Shown here one piece after another: positions 1 to 7,811 of a stretch of 44,963 bases of DNA (position 1 is the first letter of the stretch; the number at the start of each line of letters is the position of its first letter). This DNA is from JAKFVA01 sp046155225 (lineage in GTDB: Bacteria; Pseudomonadota; Gammaproteobacteria; Burkholderiales; Burkholderiaceae_C), in contig JBJXED010000001.1 of the NCBI GenBank assembly GCA_046155225.1, positions 1 to 44,963 of the forward strand, written 5' to 3'. Made by a program: the position numbers and the translations under genes. The notes below the pieces were generated by a model. That model was not told the origin of the DNA, did no database searches, and was given only the letters and a program-made list of their open reading frames with translations.

Positions 1-1620
1 GTCTGCCGCTGCTTTCTGGAGCAAATTCCGGACAACTGCAATGTGGCCTACATCTTCAACCCCAAGCTGACCGTGACCGAGCTGCTGCAGTCGGTCTGCG
101 ACGAATTCCACCTGACGCTACCCGAGCAGGCCGGTGCCAGCGTGAAGACCTATGTCGATGTGCTGAACGCCTTTTTGCTGCGCGAGCATGCGCAGGGCCG
201 CAACAACGTGCTGATCATCGACGAGGCGCAAAACCTCTCGGCCGATGTGCTGGAGCAATTGCGCCTGCTGACCAATCTGGAGACGCATGAGCGCAAGCTG
301 CTGCAAATCATCCTGATCGGCCAGCCCGAGTTGCGTGACCTGCTGGCCGCGCCGCACATGGAGCAGCTGGCGCAGCGCGTGATTGCGCGCTTTCACTTGC
401 AGGCGCTGTCGGAGAAAGAAACCGCGCAGTACATCGCGCACCGCCTGCAGGTAGCCGGCCTGACGGGGCCGATCCCGTTTGAACGCGCCGCGCTGGGGCG
501 CATTCACCAGATCGCGCGGGGGGTGCCGCGGCGCATCAATTTGCTGTGCAACCGCGCGCTGCTCGGCGCCTACGCCTGGAGCACCGCCAAGGTCGACCGG
601 CGCATCGTCGACCTGGCCGCCAAAGAGGTGTTTGACGCGCACCAGCCGCGCCCGCGCTGGGTTGCGCGGCTGGCCACGCCTGCCGGGCGCGCCGCGCTGG
701 CGCTCGCTGTGCTGCTGCTGGCCGGCATGGCCTGGCTTTCGGTTGACCTGTGGCGCATGAAAAACGCAGACTCAGCCGCGCTGAATAAAGCCCCGCCCAG
801 CGCCAGCGGGGCAAGCATCGGCAAAGCCTCCGGTACCAGCGGACTGGCAGTACCCGGCCAAAATGCCGCGCCCGTGACGGCTGCGCCCCCCTCCCCCACT
901 GCCGCAGCGGCAAACGCTGCACCTGACTTGGTTGCCGCCAGCAGCAGCGCGGCTGCGCCAGTAGTGGCACCGGTAGTGCCAGCAGTAGCCGCCGTCAAAA
1001 CCGTTTCCGCCGCCGAACTGCAAAGCGTCCTCGGCCCGTTGCTGCGCGACGAAAACGAGGCCTGGCGCAGCCTGGCCAAGGTCTGGCAAATCGACACCGC
1101 CGGAGCCGACCCCTGCACGCTGCTGCTGCGCCAGCACAATGTGCACTGCTTCAAGAAAGTCGGCACCCTGGCGCTGCTGCGGCAACTCGACAGGCCGGGC
1201 CTGCTGACGCTCTATACCGCCCGCAACACGCCGGTGCTGGCACTGCTGACGGGCCTGTCGGCCGAGCATGCGACGCTCGATGTGGGCAGCAGCCGCGTGC
1301 GCATCAGCCTGGAGACGCTGGCGCAGGTCTGGCGCGGCGAATTCGCCACACTGTGGCGCGCGCCCACCGGCTACCGCCTGCGACTGGCCGAGGGCGAAAG
1401 CAGCCCAGTGGTCGAGCAGCTTTCACAGCAACTCGCACGCTACAGCGGCACCCCTGCCGCGCCGGGCACGCCCGTCTTCAACAACGCGCTGCGCATCCGT
1501 TTGCAGGCCTTCCAGCTGCAGCAAGAGTTGCTGCCCGACGGCCAGGCCGGCCCGATGACGTTCATGCGCCTGAACCGTGCCACCGGCATGGACGAGCCGC
1601 GCCTGCTGACTTTGCCCTGA
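1..1620 (+). CDS. gspA: ExeA/GspA-type AAA ATPase, 5'-truncated by window edge
   Basis: The reading frame is open from base 1, so the start codon and the Walker A P-loop lie upstream of the window. Visible are a Walker B segment (VLIIDEAQNLS), an AAA-like region with GQPELRDLL and RGVPRRINLLCNRAL, one transmembrane helix (ALALAVLLLAGMAWLSV, about 900 bases before the stop), a long Ala/Pro/Ser-rich linker, and a C-terminal segment resembling a peptidoglycan-binding domain (LRIRLQAFQ...DGQAGPMTFMRL). ExeA/GspA ATPases work with GspB at the inner membrane and help place the type II secretin through the peptidoglycan. gspB follows 9 bases downstream, which fits that family and a shared mRNA. The family call is firm; the exact partner secretion system is not in the window. 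Confidence 0.9.
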   Translation, partial: VCRCFLEQIPDNCNVAYIFNPKLTVTELLQSVCDEFHLTLPEQAGASVKTYVDVLNAFLLREHAQGRNNVLIIDEAQNLSADVLEQLRLLTNLETHERKLLQIILIGQPELRDLLAAPHMEQLAQRVIARFHLQALSEKETAQYIAHRLQVAGLTGPIPFERAALGRIHQIARGVPRRINLLCNRALLGAYAWSTAKVDRRIVDLAAKEVFDAHQPRPRWVARLATPAGRAALALAVLLLAGMAWLSVDLWRMKNADSAALNKAPPSASGASIGKASGTSGLAVPGQNAAPVTAAPPSPTAAAANAAPDLVAASSSAAAPVVAPVVPAVAAVKTVSAAELQSVLGPLLRDENEAWRSLAKVWQIDTAGADPCTLLLRQHNVHCFKKVGTLALLRQLDRPGLLTLYTARNTPVLALLTGLSAEHATLDVGSSRVRISLETLAQVWRGEFATLWRAPTGYRLRLAEGESSPVVEQLSQQLARYSGTPAAPGTPVFNNALRIRLQAFQLQQELLPDGQAGPMTFMRLNRATGMDEPRLLTLP

Positions 1621-1629
1621 GCCCCCACC

Positions 1630-2406
1630 ATGTCGTTGATTCTTGATGCCCTCAAACGTGCCGACGCCCAGCGCGAGAGCCGCCCCACGCCCGGCCTGCT
1701 GACCCAGGCCGCCGCCATGCCGCTGCCGCCCGAGGACAGCCTGCGCAGCGCGCCCTGGCTCAAACCGGCGGGTGTCACCTTGCTGCTGGTAGCGGCGGCA
1801 CTGGGCTTGGCCTGGCAAGGCGGGGTGTGGGACAAACCCGCTGCGACGCCTCTGGCCGAAACCAAGGCCCCGCCTGTCGCTGCCCCCCTCGCTGCGCCCG
1901 CCGCTGCGCCCGCCGCTGCGCCTGCACTGGCCACGGCACCCGCCGCGTTGGCAACGCCTGCTCAAGCAGTGCCGCCGCCTGCGCCGCCACCCGCGCTGCC
2001 CAACGCGCCACTGGCACAAAAGCCAGCCGTCGCCCCGCTCTTGCTACCGCAACCCATGGCCCGCCCGCGCCCGCAGGCGGTGCCCATGCCCGCCAATGCC
2101 CCGTTGGCGTTGCCGCAAGCCGTCATACCGGCTGCGCCAGCAGCGCCTGCTGCAGTCGCCGCGTCCGTACCAGCACCCAAAGTCTATGCACTGAATGAAC
2201 TGCCGCCCGCACTGCGCCAGCAATTGCCCACCCTGGCCGTGAGCGGCTCCACCTACTCGAGCAACCCGGCGCACCGCACGATGATCATCAACGGCCAGGT
2301 GCTGCGCGAAGGCGAGCCCGTTTCGGCAGACTTGACGCTGGAGCAGATACGGCAAAACGCCGCCGTGATGAACTACAAGGGCACGCGCTACCTGCTCAAC
2401 TACTGA
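1630..2406 (+). CDS. gspB: General secretion pathway protein B (GspB)
   Basis: This 258-residue protein opens with the typical GspB cytoplasmic start (SLILDALKRADAQR), has one membrane helix near residues 40-60 (GVTLLLVAAALGLAW), then an Ala/Pro-rich periplasmic linker of about 110 residues, and ends in a conserved GspB C-terminal domain (LPALRQQLPTLAVSG...MIINGQVLREGE...GTRYLLNY; the first word in the protein is PPALRQQLP). GspB pairs with the ExeA/GspA ATPase encoded just upstream. The stop codon overlaps by 7 bases the end of the photolyase gene on the other strand, so the two genes are convergent with no room for a separate terminator. Confidence 0.9.
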   Translation: MSLILDALKRADAQRESRPTPGLLTQAAAMPLPPEDSLRSAPWLKPAGVTLLLVAAALGLAWQGGVWDKPAATPLAETKAPPVAAPLAAPAAAPAAAPALATAPAALATPAQAVPPPAPPPALPNAPLAQKPAVAPLLLPQPMARPRPQAVPMPANAPLALPQAVIPAAPAAPAAVAASVPAPKVYALNELPPALRQQLPTLAVSGSTYSSNPAHRTMIINGQVLREGEPVSADLTLEQIRQNAAVMNYKGTRYLLNY

Positions 2407-3998
2407 GCATCGGCTACGGCAGCCACTGATTGGCGGTGAAGCGACGCGGCCTCCACAATGGCGGCACGTTTTTCAGACGCAAGCCGTGCCACATTTTTGA
2501 CCTGCATCACCATGCGCGGATTCTTCGCCAGGAGGGTTTCGTGGCGCAGCAAAAAGTCCCAGTACAGCGTGGTGAAAGGGCAAGCCGTCGCGCCGACCGA
2601 CACCGCCGGGTCATAAGGGCAGCCCTTGCAATGGTTGCTCATGCGCTGGATGTATTTGCCGGTGGCGGCATAAGGTTTGCTGGCCATCAGGCCGCCGTCA
2701 GCAAACTGGCTCATGCCCAGCACATTGGGCAGTTCAACCCATTCGACCGCATCGACATACACGCTGAGGTACCAGCCGTGCACCTGCTGCGGCTGAACGC
2801 CGTACAGCAGTGCATACAGGCCTGTGACCATGAGGCGCTGAATGTGGTGCGCGTAACCGTGCGCCAGCGTTTGCGTGATGGCGTCACGCAGGCAGGCCAT
2901 GTCGGTATCGCCAGTCCAGTAAAAAGCCGGCAGCATTTCCTGCGCGTCCAGACCATTGCGCTCGATGTAGCTCGGCATTTGTGTCCAGTACATGCCTCGC
3001 ACGTACTCGCGCCAGCCCAGGATTTGCCGCACAAAACCTTCCACCGCCGCCAGCGGTGCGTGGCCTGATTCATACGCGGCCACCGCCGCCTGCACCACTT
3101 CGCGCGAGTTCAGCAGCTTGAGGTTAAGCGATGACGACAGGTGCGAGTGGTAGAGCCACAACTCGCCCTCCCACATCGCGTCCTGGTACTGGCCAAACAG
3201 CGGCAAGCGGTGCAAAACAAAACCTTGCAAAACCTCAAGCGCCTGGGCCCGCGTCACCGGCCAGCCAAAGGTGTCGATGGCACCGGGGTGCGCGGCAAAG
3301 CGCTGGTTGACCAGCGCCATGACCTCACGCGCGGTGGCATCGGGCGCAAAGCGCTGCGGGGGCGGCACGTCAACCGGCCCGGTTTTGTCAAACGCGCCGC
3401 GGTTGTCATGGTCAAAGTTCCATAGCCCGCCCACAGGTTTTTGGTCAGCCCCCTTGCCCACCATCAAGATGCCGGTGGCATGCCGCAGCTCGCGGTACCA
3501 GTATTCCAGCCGCAACTGTTTGCGGCCTTTGGCGTGTTGCGCAAAGTCGCGCACGGTGCTGAAGAAATGCCGGTCGTCCCGGATCTCCAGCGGCAGCTTG
3601 TGCGCATGCGCTACATTTTTCAGCGCTTGCAGCACACGCCAGTCGCCAGGGGCCGTCATGACCAAGCCTGCAGGCTGCAAGTACTCCATCGCGGCTTGCA
3701 GCTGCGCCGCCAAGGTGCCGCGGTTATCGGGGTCATCCAGCAGCGTGTAATGCACGGGCCAGGCGCGGGCGCTCAGGGCGGCCGCGAAATGCCGCATGGC
3801 ACTCAAAAAAATCGTGATGCGCTGTTTGGAAGACCAGACATAGGTGGACTCCTCCTGGACCTCGGCCATCCAAATGGCGTCTTGAGCGGGGTCAAAACCA
3901 TCGAAGGCCGCCGCGTCTTCATCGAGCTGGTCGCCCAGCACGATGACCAAATGACGCAGTTGGCCGGGCCCCTTGAGGTCGGCTTCAGCTTTGGCCAA
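2400..3998 (-). CDS. Cryptochrome/photolyase-related protein, Fe-S bacterial (6-4) type
   Basis: A 532-residue protein of the FeS-BCP/deoxyribodipyrimidine photolyase-related family. The N-terminus has HLVIVLGDQLD, typical of this branch, and the C-terminal FAD-binding half has GWREYVRGMYW, MVTGLYALLYGVQP and SHLSSSLNLKLL. Four cysteines at residues 369, 457, 460 and 473 have the spacing (88, 3, 13) that I recall for the [4Fe-4S] ligands of Agrobacterium PhrB, so a cluster and a (6-4) photoproduct repair role are likely. No ATG precedes the conserved start; the best candidate is TTG at 3998, overlapping the end of the DUF2256 gene by 14 bases, which suggests translational coupling. Exact lesion specificity and the antenna cofactor cannot be read from the sequence. 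Confidence 0.88.
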   Translation of the reverse strand: MAKAEADLKGPGQLRHLVIVLGDQLDEDAAAFDGFDPAQDAIWMAEVQEESTYVWSSKQRITIFLSAMRHFAAALSARAWPVHYTLLDDPDNRGTLAAQLQAAMEYLQPAGLVMTAPGDWRVLQALKNVAHAHKLPLEIRDDRHFFSTVRDFAQHAKGRKQLRLEYWYRELRHATGILMVGKGADQKPVGGLWNFDHDNRGAFDKTGPVDVPPPQRFAPDATAREVMALVNQRFAAHPGAIDTFGWPVTRAQALEVLQGFVLHRLPLFGQYQDAMWEGELWLYHSHLSSSLNLKLLNSREVVQAAVAAYESGHAPLAAVEGFVRQILGWREYVRGMYWTQMPSYIERNGLDAQEMLPAFYWTGDTDMACLRDAITQTLAHGYAHHIQRLMVTGLYALLYGVQPQQVHGWYLSVYVDAVEWVELPNVLGMSQFADGGLMASKPYAATGKYIQRMSNHCKGCPYDPAVSVGATACPFTTLYWDFLLRHETLLAKNPRMVMQVKNVARLASEKRAAIVEAASLHRQSVAAVADAQ

Positions 3999-4152
3999 GG
4001 GGCGGCTTTTTCTTCGCGCGGCAGGCGTCGCTGCAATAGCGCACCTGCTCCCAGTTTTTAGCCCAGGCTTTGCGCCAGGTCATCTCGCGCCCACACGCCG
4101 TGCACAGCTTGTGGGGGAGTGACTGCTTGTTGCCTTTGAAGCCAGCCTTCAT
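3985..4152 (-). CDS. DUF2256 small zinc-finger-like protein
   Basis: A 55-residue basic protein starting at ATG 4152; the frame extends further upstream but without family similarity. It matches the DUF2256 pattern: a KGNK...LP lead, then CTAC (Cys17, Cys20), the TWRKAW core, and CSDAC (Cys40, Cys44), giving four cysteines able to bind a metal, probably zinc. The function is unknown. It lies between the HiPIP gene (23-base gap) and the photolyase gene (14-base overlap), and from memory DUF2256 genes often neighbour or fuse to photolyase-related genes, so a role linked to that flavoprotein is plausible. The metal and the role are inference. Confidence 0.8.
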   Translation of the reverse strand: MKAGFKGNKQSLPHKLCTACGREMTWRKAWAKNWEQVRYCSDACRAKKKPPLGQS

Positions 4153-4175
4153 GCGGGCAGCCAGCGCGCGAGTGC

Positions 4176-4511
4176 TTAGGCTTTTTTCGCCCAGGCGGTG
4201 CACCAGCCAGGACCGGCAACCTGCTTGCCGGCAAACAGCGGGCACGGCGCGATCTTGTCGGTGGCTTTGCCTTGGTAGAGCGCGCAGTTGCTGCACATCT
4301 GGCCCGCGGCGAATTTCGGGTTTTTGGCTTTGTCGACTTTGGTCGCGTCGGCTTTGTAGCCTAGAGCGGTGGCGGTCGGGTCGGTTTCAGCCACCATCGG
4401 CTGGGCTTGCGCGTGCGCTGCAGCGGCAGCGGCCAGCGCGCCCGTGGCGGCCACGGTATGCAAAATGAAGGTGCGGCGGTTGGTCACAGGGATATTGAGA
4501 TTGAGTTTCAT
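4176..4511 (-). CDS. hip: High-potential iron-sulfur protein (HiPIP)
   Basis: A 111-residue precursor with a twin-arginine-like signal (NRRTFILHTVAATGALA, residues 11-27) followed by a cleavable Ala-rich stretch. The mature part carries the HiPIP cluster pattern Cys73-x2-Cys76, Cys90-Pro and Cys104 within GPGWC. HiPIPs are periplasmic one-electron carriers with a [4Fe-4S] cluster, usually serving respiratory or photosynthetic electron transfer. Here the gene is first in a tight operon with DUF2256 and an Fe-S photolyase. A periplasmic carrier and a cytoplasmic DNA repair enzyme would not meet directly, so the shared mRNA more likely reflects a common response (light or oxidative stress). The identity is firm; the functional link is inference. 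Confidence 0.92.
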   Translation of the reverse strand: MKLNLNIPVTNRRTFILHTVAATGALAAAAAAHAQAQPMVAETDPTATALGYKADATKVDKAKNPKFAAGQMCSNCALYQGKATDKIAPCPLFAGKQVAGPGWCTAWAKKA

Positions 4512-4529
4512 GGGGGATATTTATCTTAT

Positions 4530-4551
4530 GGCCCAGCACATGCTGGTGGCC
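4530..4551. promoter_or_regulatory. Palindrome upstream of the HiPIP gene
   Basis: The arms CCAGCA and TGCTGG are separated by CA (4533-4546) and flanked by imperfect GGCC pairs. The palindrome lies 19-40 bases upstream of the HiPIP start, next to an AT-rich TAAGAT-like stretch. It could be an operator; no regulator gene is adjacent. Confidence 0.3.
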
Positions 4552-4649
4552 ATATTGTCTGCACAAGCGCGGGCCCATCCCAGCGCGGTTTCCATTACCC
4601 CCGTGCAGCCCTTGGGAACCGCAGCGCAAGTCTTGCGGGTTTTTTGGTG

Positions 4650-4710
4650 CTTATCAAAATAAATAGCAATACAGGCAATAAATCCGCTGGCCATAGGCCA
4701 ATAAGACCTT
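4650..4710 (+). repeat. Dispersed AT-rich repeat, copy 1 (diverged)
   Basis: Contains AATAGCAATACAGGCAATAA, then CGCTGGCCATAGGCC and AATAAGACC. It aligns with the better conserved copies at 33.2 and 42.9 kb in the left half (AATAGCAAT...GGCA.TAAAT). It lies in the gap between the HiPIP gene and the 3' end of cysA and reaches the cysA stop codon. Confidence 0.55.
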
Positions 4711-5893
4711 AAATTACCGGGAAAAAGGCGTCTGCAGCCGCGTTGGCGTCCTGCACAAAGACCCGCGCCTGGCGCGGCGTCACAAGCAGCAGGTCGCCTT
4801 CGCGCAGGCCCATGTCGCGAAACTGCTGGGCCGGGATCTGGGCCTCGATCACGGCAGCATCCAGCGCGGGCGCTTGGCCTGGTGTGTCGGCTGATGCAGC
4901 GCCTGATGCATCGCCTACCCGCAGCAACTCCAGCCGGGCAACCGGGCCAACCACCACCGCGCGGTCCAGCCGCACGACCAGCCCGTTGGCCTTTTCCAGC
5001 GCATCGCCTTGCGCCCCCGGCAGGTAAGGCTCCACATCAAGGTCGTGCGGACGCACATACGCAAAGGCCTTGGCGTTTTGCGCGCCAGCATGCTCGGGCG
5101 CGTGGATCTGCATGCCTTGCACACCCTCGCCAATATGCACCTGACCTTCGTGCGCCCGGCCATGAAACAAGTTGACGTCGCCCAAAAACCCATAGACAAA
5201 CGGGCTGGCAGGGCGGTCCCACACGTCTTGCGGCGAGCCAATTTGCTCAATTTGTCCCTGGTTCATCAAGACCACGCGGTCGGCGACTTCCAGCGCTTCT
5301 TCCTGGTCATGGGTGACGAAGATGCTGGTGACATTCAATTCGTCGTGCAGGCGGCGCAACCAGCGGCGCAGCTCCTTGCGCACCTTGGCGTCGAGCGCGC
5401 CAAACGGCTCGTCCAGCAGCAGCACCTTCGGCTCCACCGCCAGCGCGCGCGCCAGGGCAATGCGCTGGCGCTGGCCGCCCGAGAGTTGCGAGGGAAAGCG
5501 ATCGGCAAGCCAGTCGAGCTGCACCAGGCTCAGCAGGTCGTGCACTTTTTGCTTGATCTGCGACTCGCTGGGCCGCTGTTTCTTAGGCTTGACGCGCAGG
5601 CCAAAGGCCACGTTTTCAAACACCGTCATGTGGCGAAACAGTGCGTAGTGCTGGAACACAAAGCCGACCTGCCGCTCGCGCACATGCACATCGGTGGTGT
5701 CGGCGCCGCTGAACAAGATGCTGCCCTGGTCAGCGGTTTCCAGCCCGGCAATGATGCGCAGCAGTGTGGTCTTGCCGCAGCCCGAGGGGCCGAGCAGCGC
5801 CACCAGTTCGCCCGAATCGATGTCGAGCGAGACATCGCGCAGGGCGTGGAAGTCGCCGAATTGTTTGCTGATGTTGCGGATTTCTATGCTCAT
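4709..5893 (-). CDS. cysA: Sulfate/thiosulfate ABC transporter ATP-binding protein CysA
   Basis: A 394-residue ATPase that drives sulfate or thiosulfate import at the inner membrane. The nucleotide-binding domain shows Walker A (GPSGCGKTT, residues 35-43), the Q-loop region (FVFQHYALF), the signature LSGGQRQRIA (137-146), Walker B (VLLLDEP, 157-163) and the H-loop (VTHDQEEALEVADR). The C-terminal part after about residue 240 is the regulatory TOBE-like domain of CysA-type ATPases. It is last in the operon sbp2-sbp1-cysT-cysW-cysA, starting 5 bases after cysW ends. Neighbouring genes make sulfate/thiosulfate clearly more likely than another anion such as molybdate. Confidence 0.95.
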   Translation of the reverse strand: MSIEIRNISKQFGDFHALRDVSLDIDSGELVALLGPSGCGKTTLLRIIAGLETADQGSILFSGADTTDVHVRERQVGFVFQHYALFRHMTVFENVAFGLRVKPKKQRPSESQIKQKVHDLLSLVQLDWLADRFPSQLSGGQRQRIALARALAVEPKVLLLDEPFGALDAKVRKELRRWLRRLHDELNVTSIFVTHDQEEALEVADRVVLMNQGQIEQIGSPQDVWDRPASPFVYGFLGDVNLFHGRAHEGQVHIGEGVQGMQIHAPEHAGAQNAKAFAYVRPHDLDVEPYLPGAQGDALEKANGLVVRLDRAVVVGPVARLELLRVGDASGAASADTPGQAPALDAAVIEAQIPAQQFRDMGLREGDLLLVTPRQARVFVQDANAAADAFFPVI

Positions 5894-5898
5894 GGTCT

Positions 5899-6891
5899 TT
5901 AACTAGGCTCTACAGCTTTGGGGGAGGCAATGAAAACTGCCGGCTTTTCAGGCGGCAAATCGGCCGCCAGCTTCATCTCGCGCTCATGCCGCCACTGCAC
6001 CACCGACTTGATCACCAAGGTCACCACCGCCAGCAGCGCCAGCAGCGAGGCCACGGCAAACGCGGCGACCGACTGGTATTCGTTGTAGAGCACCTCGACG
6101 TGCAGCGGCATCGTATTCGTCTGGCCCCGGATATGGCCGGAGACGACCGACACTGCGCCAAACTCGCCCATGGCCCGCGCATTGCACAGAATCACGCCGT
6201 AGATCAGCCCCCATTTGATATTCGGCAGCGTGACATACCAAAAAGTTTGCCAGCCGGTGGCCCCCAGCACGATGGCGGCTTGCTCTTCCTCGTTGCCTTG
6301 CGCCTGCATCAGCGGGATCAGCTCGCGCGCAATGAACGGAAAGGTGACAAACACGGTGGCCAGCACAATGCCGGGCACCGCAAAAATGATCTTGATGTCG
6401 TGCGCTTGCAGCCACGGCCCCAACCAGCCCTGCGCGCCAAACACCAGCACATAAATCAGCCCCGCCACCACAGGCGAGACCGAAAACGGCAAGTCCACCA
6501 GCGTGGTTAAAAACGCCTTGCCGCGAAACTCGTATTTGGCGATGCACCAGGCCGCCGCAATGCCAAACACCAAGTTCATCGGCACCGCAATGGCAGCCGT
6601 GATCAAGGTCAGGCGGATGGCGGACCACGCATCGGGCTCTTTGAGCGCCTCCCAATACGCCGCCCAGCCTTTGCGCAGCGCCTCGGTGAACACCGCCGCC
6701 AGCGGCAGCACCAGAAAGAGCAGCATGAAAGCCAGCGCCGTGCCAATCAACAGGCGGCGCACCCAGGCAGCTTCGGTTCTTGAATGTCCCTTCGCAGAAC
6801 GCCGCAGAACCGGCTTTGCCGGGCTGCTGGTGTTGTCCCCCTGGGGGGATGACGGCCGCACTTTGTGCGGCTGGCTCAGGGGGGTTGTCAT
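5899..6891 (-). CDS. cysW: Sulfate ABC transporter permease CysW with repeat-derived N-terminus
   Basis: A 330-residue inner-membrane permease with about six membrane helices and the permease loop motif around EEEQAAIVLGATGWQTFWYVTLP. The ATG at 6891 overlaps the cysT stop in an ATGA arrangement, which supports this start. Residues 1 to about 40 are unusual: hydrophilic, Pro/Ser-rich, and encoded by DNA made of three successive hairpins (6810-6822, near 6835-6850, 6856-6870), unlike the short N-terminus expected for CysW. The first membrane helix starts only after RTEAAWVRRLL. The likely explanation is a palindromic intergenic repeat inserted near the original start and now read through. The rest of the protein is ordinary CysW, so function is probably kept. 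Confidence 0.92.
   Translation of the reverse strand: MTTPLSQPHKVRPSSPQGDNTSSPAKPVLRRSAKGHSRTEAAWVRRLLIGTALAFMLLFLVLPLAAVFTEALRKGWAAYWEALKEPDAWSAIRLTLITAAIAVPMNLVFGIAAAWCIAKYEFRGKAFLTTLVDLPFSVSPVVAGLIYVLVFGAQGWLGPWLQAHDIKIIFAVPGIVLATVFVTFPFIARELIPLMQAQGNEEEQAAIVLGATGWQTFWYVTLPNIKWGLIYGVILCNARAMGEFGAVSVVSGHIRGQTNTMPLHVEVLYNEYQSVAAFAVASLLALLAVVTLVIKSVVQWRHEREMKLAADLPPEKPAVFIASPKAVEPS
6780..6890 (-). repeat. GC-rich palindromic repeat inside the cysW reading frame
   Basis: Three hairpins follow one another: CCGGC-TTT-GCCGG (6810-6822), TCCCCC/GGGGGGA (about 6836-6849) and CCGCAC-TTT-GTGCGG (6856-6870), with a CCCCCTGAG-type border on the minus strand. From memory, similar elements are frequent between genes in Comamonadaceae. 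I see no second full copy in this window. Confidence 0.6.
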
Positions 6892-7769
6892 GTCGCACCG
6901 CCGCTGCGTTTGCGCTGCCAAGCCTGCAGCGCATTGATCACCAGCAGCAGCACGAACGAGATCACCAACATCACCAGCGCCACCGCCGTGGCCCCGGCGT
7001 AGTCGTACTGCTCCAGCTTGCCGATGATGATGAGCGGCGTGATCTCGGACACCAGCGGCACATTGCCGGCAATGAAAATCACCGAACCGTACTCGCCAAT
7101 CGCGCGGGCAAACGCCAGCGCAAAGCCGGTCAGCAGCGCGGGCAAGATGGCCGGCAAAATCACGCGCACAAAGGTTTGCAGGCGGGTGGCACCCAGGCTC
7201 ATGGCGGCCTCTTCCAGCTCCTGCTCCAGGTCTTCCAGCACCGGCTGCACCGTGCGCACCACAAACGGCAGGCCAATGAAAATCAGCGCAATCACAATGC
7301 CGATGGGCTTGAAGGCGAGCTGAATACCATACGGCTCAAACCACTGACCCACCCAGCCATTGCCCGCCAGCAGTGCGGTGAGCGCAATCCCAGCCACGGC
7401 GGTGGGCAAGGCAAACGGCAAATCGACCAGCGCATCGACCACTTTTTTGCCCGGAAACTCATAGCGCACCAGCACCCAGGCCACCAGCAGACCAAACACC
7501 AGGTTGACCAGCGCCGCAATGAGCGACGCGCCAAACGTGAGCTGGTACGAGGCCACCACCCGCGGCGAACTGATGGCCGCCCAGAAGGCTTCGCCACTGA
7601 GAGTAAAGGTTTTGAACACCAGCGCGCTCAGGGGAATGAGCACGATCAGGCCCAGATAGAACAGCGTGTAGCCGAGCGTGAGATGAAAACCGGGCAACAC
7701 GCGCCGGGCTTGGCGCCGCGCAGGGGGCAGCGCCGCCGCCAGCGGCGCAGCAATCGAAGCAACAGTCAT
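6888..7769 (-). CDS. cysT: Sulfate ABC transporter permease CysT (CysU)
   Basis: A 293-residue inner-membrane permease with the expected helices (TLFYLGLIVLIPLSALVFK near the N-terminus, VNLVFGLLVAWVLV, ALIFIGLPFVVRTVQPVL) and the ATPase-contacting loop EAAMSLGATRLQTFVRVILPAI. With CysW it forms the membrane channel of the sulfate/thiosulfate importer. It follows sbp1 after a 42-base gap and overlaps cysW by the ATGA junction. Length and motif order are normal for the family. Confidence 0.95.
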   Translation of the reverse strand: MTVASIAAPLAAALPPARRQARRVLPGFHLTLGYTLFYLGLIVLIPLSALVFKTFTLSGEAFWAAISSPRVVASYQLTFGASLIAALVNLVFGLLVAWVLVRYEFPGKKVVDALVDLPFALPTAVAGIALTALLAGNGWVGQWFEPYGIQLAFKPIGIVIALIFIGLPFVVRTVQPVLEDLEQELEEAAMSLGATRLQTFVRVILPAILPALLTGFALAFARAIGEYGSVIFIAGNVPLVSEITPLIIIGKLEQYDYAGATAVALVMLVISFVLLLVINALQAWQRKRSGGAT

Positions 7770-7811
7770 GGGGAGTCCGGTAATTTGCGGCGCTTTCTTT
7801 CGCAGCGGCGC

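Noticed and set aside
118..642. Long open frames on the strand opposite gspA and other GC-rich genes.
   Set aside because: They mirror the real genes, have Arg/Ala-rich low-complexity products, and match no family.
1860..2170. Short Ala/Pro codon repeats as a tandem repeat array.
   Set aside because: They encode the normal Ala/Pro-rich linker of GspB and show no fixed repeat unit.
4605..4640. Possible terminator CGCAA/TTGCG followed by six Ts.
   Set aside because: The stem is short, and the T-run is on the plus strand, where no gene ends nearby.
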